Source: a virus. Taken from it: a stretch of DNA of 64,000 bases. Below are positions 22,455-29,717 of the stretch, one piece after another. The translations under genes and the position numbers were made by a program. The DNA is taken from the IMG/VR virus record IMGVR_UViG_3300049215_000771, positions 372,001 to 436,000 of that record. One strand, given 5' to 3'. The notes beneath the pieces were generated by a model, which was not told where the DNA came from, searched no databases, and was given only the letters and a program-made list of their open reading frames with translations. Within the stretch, counting starts at the first letter, position 1. The number at the start of each line of letters is the position of its first letter.

Positions 22455-22916
22455 ATGATCTTGAAAATTGAAAAACCCTTGCCGGAATATGTTGTAAAAC
22501 AAATCGAGAAACTAGAATTCGACAAGTCGTGCATTCGTCGTTGTCCTGTCTACATCGCAGAAGAAGATGCAGCGACCTACATTCACCCTGAATCTTTCGA
22601 TTTCTCGGACGTGTTTGGCCAATGCGAAATCATCCAACTGAAGGGATACCCGCCCGTAGTTTCCAAGTTCGAGTTTGAGAAAAACCAACGCTCTTTCGAG
22701 GCGGAAGCGGCTGCCAACATTGAGCAGTACGGCGCAGAAAAATACATGCAGGAAGAATATGGCGTGCGCTGGTCTGAGAAAGACCGGGCATGGGAAACCA
22801 TCAAGCCAACTGTCGATGTCGGAGTAGAAGAACTTGCCAGCCTCAGTGAAGAAGAACTGGAGAGCGCCTACATCGAAGCAATGGAAATCATCAAGAAAAG
22901 AAGGGAGCAACAATGA
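22455..22916 (+). CDS. Acidic protein of unknown function
   Basis: A 153-residue acidic protein; start chosen at 22455 with AAGGAGGA upstream. It has a beta-strand-like N-terminus (MILKIEKPLPEYVVKQIEKL) and a Glu-rich helical C-terminus (SEEELESAYIEAMEIIKKRR). It overlaps the sugar nucleotidyltransferase by ATGA. No family recognised. Confidence 0.6.
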   Translation: MILKIEKPLPEYVVKQIEKLEFDKSCIRRCPVYIAEEDAATYIHPESFDFSDVFGQCEIIQLKGYPPVVSKFEFEKNQRSFEAEAAANIEQYGAEKYMQEEYGVRWSEKDRAWETIKPTVDVGVEELASLSEEELESAYIEAMEIIKKRREQQ

Positions 22917-23764
22917 AAGGAATTATCCTTGCGGGCGGTCTAGGTACGAGATTATACCCATTGACCAAAGTGACAAATAAATGCCTGCTGCCTGTTTACA
23001 ACAAGCCGATGATCTACTATCCCATCCAGACGATGGTGGATTCCGGCATCAATGACATCTTGCTGGTTTGCGGCGGTAACGCAGCCGGCGAGTTTTTGCG
23101 CATCTTGGGCAATGGTGAAGAATTCGGCCTGAAACATCTTCACTACACCTATCAAAGCGAACCTCGTGGTATTGCCGACGCCTTGGGCCTGGCAGAAGAA
23201 TGGGCTGACGGCGAGCCAGTAACGGTCATCCTCGCTGACAACGTGTTGGAAAATCCCTTCCCGAAGATCGTCAAGGAATTCGAGGCTCACCCTGAAGGAG
23301 CGAGGATTTTTCTCACTGAGGTTGAACACCCGGAGTGGTACGGCGTTGTTGAATTGAACGATAAGGGCAAGGTATTGAGTATTGAGGAAAAACCCAAACA
23401 ACCCAAAAGTAAGCTGGTGGCGATTGGTGTGTATATGTATGATAGCGGGGTGTGGCGATATATACGCACCCTCACTCCATCGGCCAGGAATGAATTGGAA
23501 ATTACCGATCTGAACAACCGCTATCTTGCGAAAGGTAAACTGCGGGCGTATAAAATCGACGGATGGTGGGCCGACTGTGGCGAAAGCATCGACGCCTACC
23601 TCGCATCCTGTGTCAAAGCGAGTCAATTCAATGCCAAGCGAGCAAGCCAGGAAAAAAATCGAGTTGTACGTTCTGAAGTACAGAGAGAAAAGCGGGACTG
23701 CTGCACACCCCGATCCGGCAGTGACGGAGGGTGTTGTGTTGGGTCTGGCGCAAAATCTGGATGA
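22913..23764 (+). CDS. Sugar-1-phosphate nucleotidyltransferase (RmlA-like)
   Basis: A 283-residue enzyme close to glucose-1-phosphate thymidylyltransferase. Motifs: IILAGGLGTRLYPLTKVTNK (nucleotide loop), PVYNKPMIYYPIQTM, YQSEPRGIADAL, LADNV (metal Asp), EEKPKQPKSKLVAIGVYMYD and WWADCGESIDAYL. It would activate a hexose for the glycosyltransferases in the window. The last about 45 residues, after KASQFNAKRASQ, are an out-of-frame reading of the FTR gene below, with many Cys and Arg, so the native C-terminus has been replaced through loss of a stop codon or the arrangement is a deep overlap of 134 bp. Confidence 0.9.
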   Translation: MKGIILAGGLGTRLYPLTKVTNKCLLPVYNKPMIYYPIQTMVDSGINDILLVCGGNAAGEFLRILGNGEEFGLKHLHYTYQSEPRGIADALGLAEEWADGEPVTVILADNVLENPFPKIVKEFEAHPEGARIFLTEVEHPEWYGVVELNDKGKVLSIEEKPKQPKSKLVAIGVYMYDSGVWRYIRTLTPSARNELEITDLNNRYLAKGKLRAYKIDGWWADCGESIDAYLASCVKASQFNAKRASQEKNRVVRSEVQREKRDCCTPRSGSDGGCCVGSGAKSG

Positions 23765-24011
23765 ACTCGGTCGCCCGCTTTGCCCCTGCAACTACTACCC
23801 GGACAAGGCGGCTGAAGTTGCCAGGGGCAGGGAGTGGTTTTGTGCTTGTGACGAAATGAAGAAATACAAGTTCTGCCACTGCCTGCTATTCACCACTCCC
23901 GAAGGACTTCCCATCACGGAGTACCTGCCGGAAGGTCACTACGCCCGTGATACTTACGGCATCATCAAAGACCCTACGCCTGGAAAGGGGAGAGAAAGTG
24001 CTGCAAAGTGA
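23631..24011 (+). CDS. Ferredoxin-thioredoxin reductase catalytic subunit-like
   Basis: A 126-residue protein with the three Cys motifs of the FTR catalytic (beta) subunit: CPCNY, WFCACDE and FCHCLLF, which hold the redox disulfide and 4Fe-4S cluster. The upstream KYREKSGTAAHPDPAV and GLAQNLDELG segments also fit the family, so the 134-bp overlap with the nucleotidyltransferase gene is real coding in two frames. It would pass electrons from ferredoxin to thioredoxin-like targets; no thioredoxin is seen here. The stop overlaps the glycosylase start by 14 bp. Confidence 0.85.
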   Translation: MPSEQARKKIELYVLKYREKSGTAAHPDPAVTEGVVLGLAQNLDELGRPLCPCNYYPDKAAEVARGREWFCACDEMKKYKFCHCLLFTTPEGLPITEYLPEGHYARDTYGIIKDPTPGKGRESAAK

Positions 24012-24573
24012 AGCTCTCCAACTGTTGAGCAACAAAGTCTGCGGCTGTAACAAGTGCCCGGAAATGTTGCTCAGTCGTAGCAAGGTCGTGTTCGGTGAAG
24101 GAAACCCGAATGCCGACATCGTGTTCTGCGGCGAGGCTCCCGGCAAAACCGAAGACAAAGAAGGTCGTCCCTTCTGCGGCGAGGCTGGAAGGCTGCTCGA
24201 CAACATCATCAAGGCATGTGGATGGAAACGAGATGAAGTTTACATCCTCAACACAGTCAAGTGCCATCCCGACAACAACCGAGTGCCCAGCCAGGAAGAA
24301 GTTGCCAACTGCCGGCCATACCTCGATCTTCAACTGAAAGTCATCAAGCCGAAGATCATCGTGTGCCTGGGAGCGACGGCTGCACAAAATCTGCTAAAGT
24401 GTGCCGAACCAGTTAGCAAACTGCGGAATTCGTGGTATCATTACGTCAATGAGCCTGTCAAGGCCAAAGTGCGAGTAACTTTCCACCCTGCGTATCTGCT
24501 GAGGAATCCAGCAGATAAGTCAAAAGTGTGGGATGATATGCAAGAAGTCCTGAAGGAACTCCACAATGGATGA
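23998..24573 (+). CDS. Uracil-DNA glycosylase, family 4 (4Fe-4S)
   Basis: A 191-residue enzyme starting with GTG at 23998 (AAGGGGAGAG upstream). Family 4 features: cluster Cys pair CNKC at 17-20, further Cys near 86 and 102, active-site motif GEAPGKTEDKEGRPFCGEAG and the second motif HPAYLLR. It removes uracil from DNA. The upstream reading is rejected because it has no ribosome site and lies in the FTR gene. Confidence 0.9.
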   Translation: MLQSEALQLLSNKVCGCNKCPEMLLSRSKVVFGEGNPNADIVFCGEAPGKTEDKEGRPFCGEAGRLLDNIIKACGWKRDEVYILNTVKCHPDNNRVPSQEEVANCRPYLDLQLKVIKPKIIVCLGATAAQNLLKCAEPVSKLRNSWYHYVNEPVKAKVRVTFHPAYLLRNPADKSKVWDDMQEVLKELHNG

Positions 24574-24763
24574 ACTTGTCATCACTGTCAACGGCGTGAG
24601 ATTGACCCAAGGGCAAGCCCTGACCGTTCATGTCGCCCTAAACGCTTACGCCGGCCACCTTTCCGCCAAGGAAAACACTTTGGGGGATGACGAACACGGC
24701 AAGGCGATGAAGGAAGGATACCTTCGTAATATCCAAGGGATTCAGAAACTCTACATCAAATGA
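24566..24763 (+). CDS. Small protein of unknown function
   Basis: A 65-residue protein overlapping the glycosylase by 8 bp and the following gene by 4 bp. A hydrophobic N-terminal strand pair (ELVITVNGVRLTQGQALTV) is followed by a helix. No family recognised. Confidence 0.65.
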   Translation: MDELVITVNGVRLTQGQALTVHVALNAYAGHLSAKENTLGDDEHGKAMKEGYLRNIQGIQKLYIK

Positions 24764-25575
24764 AAGAAGTCGTAGACATCCCGGTTCTTTGGCGCTCGCA
24801 CAGCCCGCACGAGATCGGCCCCAGGCCGACCAAGCTGGAAATCCCCGGCTGGGCGGGTGAGAAAACCAGCGGCGACGGTGCCAAACCACAGCCCTGGCAC
24901 TGTATGCCCTGGGTAGAAGCGAGCATCTACGGCATCGAGTTGGTTTTTCCCTGGGAAGAATTCCGCATCTCTACCAAGAACAACAAACTCATCGTTGAAG
25001 GAAACGAACCACGCCTTGAAGGTCACATTCCCTTCAAAGCCTTCGCTCCGGGCCACTATGGGTTCGGGTCTGGTCTGGATATTCAGGTTCCGCCTAACCA
25101 CATCCTTCGCCTGGAACCCCATCCACGATATTTCGTTGACACCACTGGCACTGTACCCCTGCTTGTTCCTGGACACCTTCAGACCGAATGGTGGACCAGG
25201 ACATTCTTCATTGTCTTCAAGATGCCCCCGGAAGGGCAGACACATATTTTTCGCAAGAATGAAGGTTACGGCCAGGCGTTTATCCTTCCCCAAAAAGTCA
25301 AGTACGATATTGCCCGCATGACCGATGAGCAGGCCGAGAAGCGTATACGCTGGGAGCGTATCAGTTACTTCTACGATACTCAGATCGGCAGGAAAGACTG
25401 GACCGCCCATGACGGCCATCGCTTCAACGACAAATACAAAGTAATGGCCCATGCGTGGAAAAATGGAGGCGAGGCAGCTTTGGAGAAGCTGTTCAGTATC
25501 GCTGCCATGAAAGCTGAAGTCAAACCAACGCAGAAGAAGATCAAGAACCGACTCGTAAAAAGGGGAAAACCATGA
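24760..25575 (+). CDS. Conserved-looking protein of unknown function
   Basis: A 271-residue, Pro/Trp/His-rich protein with a beta-rich core (about 55-175: IELVFPWEEFRI, HYGFGSGLDIQVPP, WTRTFFIVFKMP) and a helical, basic C-terminus. It resembles a jelly-roll or hydrolase-like fold but no catalytic motif is evident. ATGA overlaps on both sides place it in the glycosylase-NadV operon. Confidence 0.6.
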   Translation: MKEVVDIPVLWRSHSPHEIGPRPTKLEIPGWAGEKTSGDGAKPQPWHCMPWVEASIYGIELVFPWEEFRISTKNNKLIVEGNEPRLEGHIPFKAFAPGHYGFGSGLDIQVPPNHILRLEPHPRYFVDTTGTVPLLVPGHLQTEWWTRTFFIVFKMPPEGQTHIFRKNEGYGQAFILPQKVKYDIARMTDEQAEKRIRWERISYFYDTQIGRKDWTAHDGHRFNDKYKVMAHAWKNGGEAALEKLFSIAAMKAEVKPTQKKIKNRLVKRGKP

Positions 25576-26954
25576 ACGACTGGCTCAACAACATCTGCTG
25601 GCTCACTGACTCCTACAAGGTCAGCCACTTCAAGCAGTACCCGCCCGGCACGCAGAAGGTGTACTCGTACTTCGAGTCCCGGTCTGGCAGCGTTTACCCG
25701 GAAGTCACCTTCTTCGGCCTCCAGTATTTCCTGAAAACTTACCTGGAGGGTCCGGTCGTCACGCACAAGAAGATCGACACTGCTGAGGAGTTGTTCAACC
25801 TGCACTTCGGCGGCAAAGTTTTCAACCGGGACGGCTGGAAGAACCTCTACTACAAGCACGGAGGGCGGCTGCCTATCGAGATCAGGGCCGTGCCGGAAGG
25901 CACCGTGGTCCCGGAATCCAACGTCCTGATGACGGTGGAAAACACCGACCCGGAATTCTACTGGCTCACCAATTATCTCGAAACCCTGCTCGTGCAAACA
26001 TGGTATCCCTCCACGGTCGCCACGCAAAGCCGGGCCATGAAGAAGGTGATCCTGGGATATTTGAACGACACGGGCGATCCCGCCCTCATTCCGTTCAAGT
26101 TGCACGACTTCGGGTTCCGTGGTGTGACATGCCCGGAGCAGGCCGCTTTGGGCGGTGCCGCACACTTGGTCAACTTCATGGGGACGGATACTGTCGCCGG
26201 CCTGGTGCTGGCACGAGAATTCTACAACGAACCCATCGCTGGCTTCAGCATCCCTGCTGCCGAACACTCGACCATCACAAGCTGGGGCGAGGAAAACGAA
26301 GTCGCAGCGATGAGAAACATGCTTCGCAGTTATCCAACGGGACTGGTCGCCGTCGTTTCCGACAGCTTCGATGTGTTCCGGGCGTGCAGTGAGTATTGGG
26401 GCGGGGTGTTGAAAGCAGAAGTGCTGGCGAGGGACGGCACCCTCGTCGTTCGGCCCGATAGTGGTGATCCGCCCAGGGTCGTATGCAAAGTTCTCGAACT
26501 CCTTGGGGAGAAGTTCGGTTTCTCCCTCAATGAGAAAGGATACCGAGTCCTTCACCCCAAGGTTCGAGTGATCCAAGGCGATGGAATCGACTACAGGATG
26601 CTGGGCTTGATCCTGGAGGCGATGAAGAACGACCACTGGTCTGCTGACAATATCGCCTTCGGCAGCGGCGGCGGGCTACTGCAAAAAGTGAATCGTGATA
26701 CCGAGCGATTCGCCTTCAAGTGTGCTTCCGTCACAGTGAACAATATCGAGAGGGACGTATTCAAACGTCCCATCACGGACGGAGGCAAGAAGTCCAAGGC
26801 CGGGCGATTGAAGCTGGTGAAAGATCAAACCAAAGGCTTCATTACTGTCCCCGTCACCGAAGCCGGCAACGACATTCTTGAACCCGTATTCAAGAACGGA
26901 CAAGTCCTCAAAACCACCAACTTCAAGGCCATTCGTGAACGAGCCTCTGCCTGA
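25572..26954 (+). CDS. nadV: Nicotinamide phosphoribosyltransferase (NadV/Nampt)
   Basis: A 460-residue enzyme that makes NMN from nicotinamide and PRPP. Recognisable segments: LTDSYKVSHFKQYPPGT at the N-terminus, YSYFESRSG, FHDFGFRG-type motif (LHDFGFRGVTCPEQAALGG), PAAEHSTITSWG and VVRPDSGDP (phosphate site), plus FGSGGGLLQK. Length agrees with phage and bacterial NadV proteins. In phages this enzyme restores NAD depleted by host defence. Last gene of the operon that begins at 22.4 kb; ended by a hairpin shared with the convergent gene. Confidence 0.95.
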   Translation: MNDWLNNICWLTDSYKVSHFKQYPPGTQKVYSYFESRSGSVYPEVTFFGLQYFLKTYLEGPVVTHKKIDTAEELFNLHFGGKVFNRDGWKNLYYKHGGRLPIEIRAVPEGTVVPESNVLMTVENTDPEFYWLTNYLETLLVQTWYPSTVATQSRAMKKVILGYLNDTGDPALIPFKLHDFGFRGVTCPEQAALGGAAHLVNFMGTDTVAGLVLAREFYNEPIAGFSIPAAEHSTITSWGEENEVAAMRNMLRSYPTGLVAVVSDSFDVFRACSEYWGGVLKAEVLARDGTLVVRPDSGDPPRVVCKVLELLGEKFGFSLNEKGYRVLHPKVRVIQGDGIDYRMLGLILEAMKNDHWSADNIAFGSGGGLLQKVNRDTERFAFKCASVTVNNIERDVFKRPITDGGKKSKAGRLKLVKDQTKGFITVPVTEAGNDILEPVFKNGQVLKTTNFKAIRERASA

Positions 26955-26964
26955 AAACGCTAAA

Positions 26965-26997
26965 CGCCTGAGAAGTCTGTTGAAGGCTTCTCAGGCG
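26965..26997. terminator. Bidirectional terminator-like hairpin
   Basis: CGCCTGAGAAG / CTTCTCAGGCG, 11-bp stem with an 11-nt loop, between NadV and the convergent winged-helix gene, whose stop lies in the right arm. Confidence 0.7.
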
Positions 26998-27248
26998 CAG
27001 GCAGATGCGGGCATGTACTCCCTCACTCCTCCCTCATCCTCCTGCTTGACGAGAACGCCATTGTTGACGAGGCGCATAAGCGCCTGATGAACAACATTCG
27101 ACAAGCGCTCCCTGCTTCGGTTGATGTAGCCCCTCTCCAACAAGGCCGTGACAAACTCGGCATGGCGAAGCCCGTCCGGGTGATCGTGAGCGATCTCCTG
27201 AAGCAAGTTATCCAGGTTGGCGGTCTGGATGCCAATTTCGTGTGCCAT
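26991..27248 (-). CDS. Winged-helix-like small protein
   Basis: An 85-residue protein with a winged-helix pattern (LRHAEFVTALLERGYINRSRERLSNVVHQALMRLVNNGVL). CTGGAG precedes the ATG. The 180 nt upstream to the Nudix gene contain no recognised gene, only a small GC hairpin near 27403-27415. Probably a DNA-binding regulator. Confidence 0.65.
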   Translation of the reverse strand: MAHEIGIQTANLDNLLQEIAHDHPDGLRHAEFVTALLERGYINRSRERLSNVVHQALMRLVNNGVLVKQEDEGGVREYMPASACA

Positions 27249-27427
27249 TTCAAGGACTCCAGCGCTAATCGTTGTTCTCCTTCGGTCTGATCTTCCTTTA
27301 CACTCATCGCAGCTACGATGCCAACGAGGGTGTTTTCAAGAAGAAGTTTTTTCTGTGGTTGTACACACCACTAGATGGACGTAATTTAACTGGAAAATGG
27401 TCGCTTCGCAAGCGGTAAAACGCAGTT

Positions 27428-28033
27428 TCATCCTTTTTTCTTGTTGTACAACCAGGAAGAAAACGACTCGGCCTTGACGCCGAAGTGTGCGGAAATGGCT
27501 TTCAGGTATGCGGGAATAGCCTCCTTCAACTTAGGATGGAGGCGGTAATCGTCAAGATCGTCGAATGGAATCCACTTGTAGTCACTGTGTTCGTCGCTCA
27601 GTTTGATCTTGAACTCCTTGGGGACCGCCATCAGAAAAACGTGGAAATGGTATGCCTTGTCCTTCATGTCAAAATGACCGAACTGCTTGGCATCAGGCAA
27701 CTTACCGATTTCCTCCCCTGTCTCTCGAATGGCGCAGTCCATCGGCGTTTCGCCGTCGTCTGCCCGTCCACCAGGGATGCACCACGTTTCTTTTTCGTCG
27801 CCTTTCTCTCGCTTGAGCAACAAGATGCTCTTCCCGTCCGTGTAAATGATGCCGGCTCCGAGCCGGCCCAGGTCGCCCTTGCCCTTGCCCTCAAAAAGAT
27901 CGGTGATCGTTGGGAAGACTTCTTCTCGTGTGATCCCCCATTCTGCGCATAGTGAACAAATGGCCCCCTGGCAGTGAATCCAGGAAGAAGAAACTGGCTT
28001 CCCGCAGTTGCAGCAGATGTTATAATCGGTCAT
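27428..28033 (-). CDS. Nudix hydrolase with N-terminal zinc finger
   Basis: A 201-residue protein. Residues 1-35 carry CCNCG and CSLC, a zinc knuckle. The Nudix box follows the GX5EX7REUXEEXGU rule: GGRADDGETPMDCAIRETGEEIG, about residues 87-109. Substrate unknown: NADH, NMN-adenine dinucleotide, ADP-ribose or mutagenic nucleotides are options; its place near NadV makes NAD-related chemistry attractive. It overlaps the upstream gene by ATGA. Confidence 0.85.
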   Translation of the reverse strand: MTDYNICCNCGKPVSSSWIHCQGAICSLCAEWGITREEVFPTITDLFEGKGKGDLGRLGAGIIYTDGKSILLLKREKGDEKETWCIPGGRADDGETPMDCAIRETGEEIGKLPDAKQFGHFDMKDKAYHFHVFLMAVPKEFKIKLSDEHSDYKWIPFDDLDDYRLHPKLKEAIPAYLKAISAHFGVKAESFSSWLYNKKKG

Positions 28034-28623
28034 GTTTTCGGGCCTCGCTTGAGCGGGACGGGTTTCAGCTTCTCCATGTGACGGTCAGGCTCGTTCCTGA
28101 CCGAGTGCATGAGGTTGTGCAGTTCCTTGGCGACATCAGCCGCCGAGTCCCCCGTGCATTTCCTGCTGTGCTGGAGGGAAGTGGTTTTTCGTTCACGGTT
28201 ATAGAAACCCTTGGATATTACGAAGCAGTTATGCTCGTGGTTCCAGGTGACGACGCCGCACCATTCGCCATCGTCCCAATTGCGGCTCGATACCATGAGC
28301 CGCAATGGTTTCTCCGTGAATACATGCTTGGTATGGAAACCGTGGTTCTTCAAGGCTGCCGATACATATCCGAGTGCGATCTTGGCGAACCCTTCTTGCG
28401 CTTCTGCCGCCGTGGTTCTGAAGTTGACCTCAATGGCGTATCGAGAAGTTTCCACAGCTTCGACGAGGTTTTCCTGACGATATTCGTATACAGTTTTCAT
28501 GTCACCACGCAGCGTTGCCTTGAAATACTCCAGGCATATGCGTGCGAATTCCTCTCGGCTGATCGTTTTGATGACAGCCGGATCGACAGTTAGTTCATCT
28601 TTCCAGTCTTGGAAACTCTTCAT
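28030..28623 (-). CDS. Protein of unknown function with MKSFQDW N-terminus
   Basis: A 197-residue protein; start set at 28623 with TGGAGGA upstream. The N-terminus MKSFQDWKDEL matches the shared short motif of several virion-type proteins here. The rest is mixed alpha/beta with WCGVVTWNHEHNCFVISKGF. It is coupled to the Nudix gene. Function unknown. Confidence 0.65.
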   Translation of the reverse strand: MKSFQDWKDELTVDPAVIKTISREEFARICLEYFKATLRGDMKTVYEYRQENLVEAVETSRYAIEVNFRTTAAEAQEGFAKIALGYVSAALKNHGFHTKHVFTEKPLRLMVSSRNWDDGEWCGVVTWNHEHNCFVISKGFYNRERKTTSLQHSRKCTGDSAADVAKELHNLMHSVRNEPDRHMEKLKPVPLKRGPKT

Positions 28624-28850
28624 CAATATCCTCCAGCCACTCTCGACGGCACGGCGAACAACTGATTCGTCTGCTGGGCCGGGACGGGGTAGCCCACGGT
28701 ATCCCTTGGCTTTTTCTTCTTGCATGGGCAGTCGGGCGGCAGTTGAACCTTTCTGTTCAACACTTCGTCATTCTCCAGCCATTGTCTGAAGGTTATCCCC
28801 AGGTCGGGCCGAGAACATCGCCGAATCTCGTTATCAGCCTTTCTTCCCAT
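28623..28850 (-). CDS. Small protein with CPCKKKK motif; start uncertain
   Basis: Up to 75 residues from the ATG at 28850, which overlaps the gp13-like gene by 58 bp. The stop at 28623 overlaps the next ATG, which supports translation here. The stretch GITFRQWLENDE right after the end of the gp13-like gene looks like the shared M-x-[ST]-[FY]-x-x-W motif, but the matching first codon is GGG and the next is ATA, so the real start may be a non-ATG codon near 28800. Ends with a Pro/Cys/Lys-rich region. Confidence 0.4.
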   Translation of the reverse strand: MGRKADNEIRRCSRPDLGITFRQWLENDEVLNRKVQLPPDCPCKKKKPRDTVGYPVPAQQTNQLFAVPSRVAGGY

Positions 28851-29668
28851 TCTTCCTTCTCCTTAGTGCCACGCTGAAGAATATCTTGTCCGTTCAACTG
28901 GACACCGCCGTTTGGTCCTGGCGGGTTCTGAATACGGGAACGAATCTCACCCAACATAATCCGAGCGAAAGCCAAGGCACCTTCCTGCATGGCTTGCTTC
29001 ACTTCCCTGAAGTTCGCTTTCTTCTGTAGATAGTGGACAACAACTGTATATGTACGGAAAGGAACAGGGTACAACTTCACATGGTTGTAACCACCCAGCC
29101 ATTCCCAACCGCCCTGCTGAGAAGAAATACGCTGGAACATGGCCTCGTATTGCTTGTAGAGTACCCACTCCGACATCTTGCCCCACACAGGTTGCTGTGG
29201 GTTGATACCACCAGCGATGGAGCCATAAGCACCAGCACCCATGTACTCCAGGGGGATAACGCCGCCCAGGTCAGAGGCCGAGAAAGCATAGACCGGCGTG
29301 CTGAGGTAAGAAACCTTGCGGATCAAACCAACATCTGGCGGCATCTCGTAAACGCTTTGGCCGGGGACGGTGTTGAAGGTGTGATACTGAAAGTATTCCA
29401 TCGGGGCGTAATCTTCAAAAATCATCAACGCCTCATCGACGGCCAAATCCAATTGTTGTTCATCAAGTTCCAATTTAATTGATGGCGCACCGAGCATACC
29501 TAGAACATAATGCTTGATCTGCTCACGAACGACCTCCCGTTCCTTCCTGGGACCGAGCAAGCGGACGTAAGTTGGATCGCATGGACCCAATGAGTTACAG
29601 TTGTTGCATTGAGCGTTGGCGTAGTCGGCCTTGGTAGGTCTGGAAACAAACAGCATATTGTGGTTCAT
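28793..29668 (-). CDS. Neck protein, T4 gp13-like
   Basis: A 291-residue protein; start at 29668 (MNHNMLF) follows a late-type element by 5 nt. The segment KHYVLGMLGAPSIKLELDEQ and DEALMIFEDY fits the N-terminal domain of T4-type gp13 neck proteins, in which a hydrophobic helix, a GAP turn and an acidic helix are conserved. The middle is aromatic and Gly-rich, the C-terminus helical. In T4, gp13 with gp14 closes the filled head before tail joining. The identification is by eye and by position near gp14-gp15-gp18 genes. Confidence 0.6.
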   Translation of the reverse strand: MNHNMLFVSRPTKADYANAQCNNCNSLGPCDPTYVRLLGPRKEREVVREQIKHYVLGMLGAPSIKLELDEQQLDLAVDEALMIFEDYAPMEYFQYHTFNTVPGQSVYEMPPDVGLIRKVSYLSTPVYAFSASDLGGVIPLEYMGAGAYGSIAGGINPQQPVWGKMSEWVLYKQYEAMFQRISSQQGGWEWLGGYNHVKLYPVPFRTYTVVVHYLQKKANFREVKQAMQEGALAFARIMLGEIRSRIQNPPGPNGGVQLNGQDILQRGTKEKEEWEERLITRFGDVLGPTWG

Positions 29669-29672
29669 GAAG

Positions 29673-29680
29673 CTATATAC
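29673..29680. promoter_or_regulatory. Bidirectional late-type element CTATATAC / GTATATAG
   Basis: Between divergent genes. On the minus strand GTATATAGCTTCATG leads into the gp13-like gene (ATG 29668). On the plus strand CTATATAC lies 37 nt before the ATG at 29718. Confidence 0.5.
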
Positions 29681-29717
29681 CGATACAGAAATGAAATCTC
29701 TAAAGGATAGACGAGGC

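Noticed and set aside
22913-23764. Frameshift in the nucleotidyltransferase joining it to the FTR gene as one protein
   Set aside because: The FTR gene has its own start at 23631 and a full family length, and the enzyme is complete up to KASQF; a deep overlap explains the data without a fusion.
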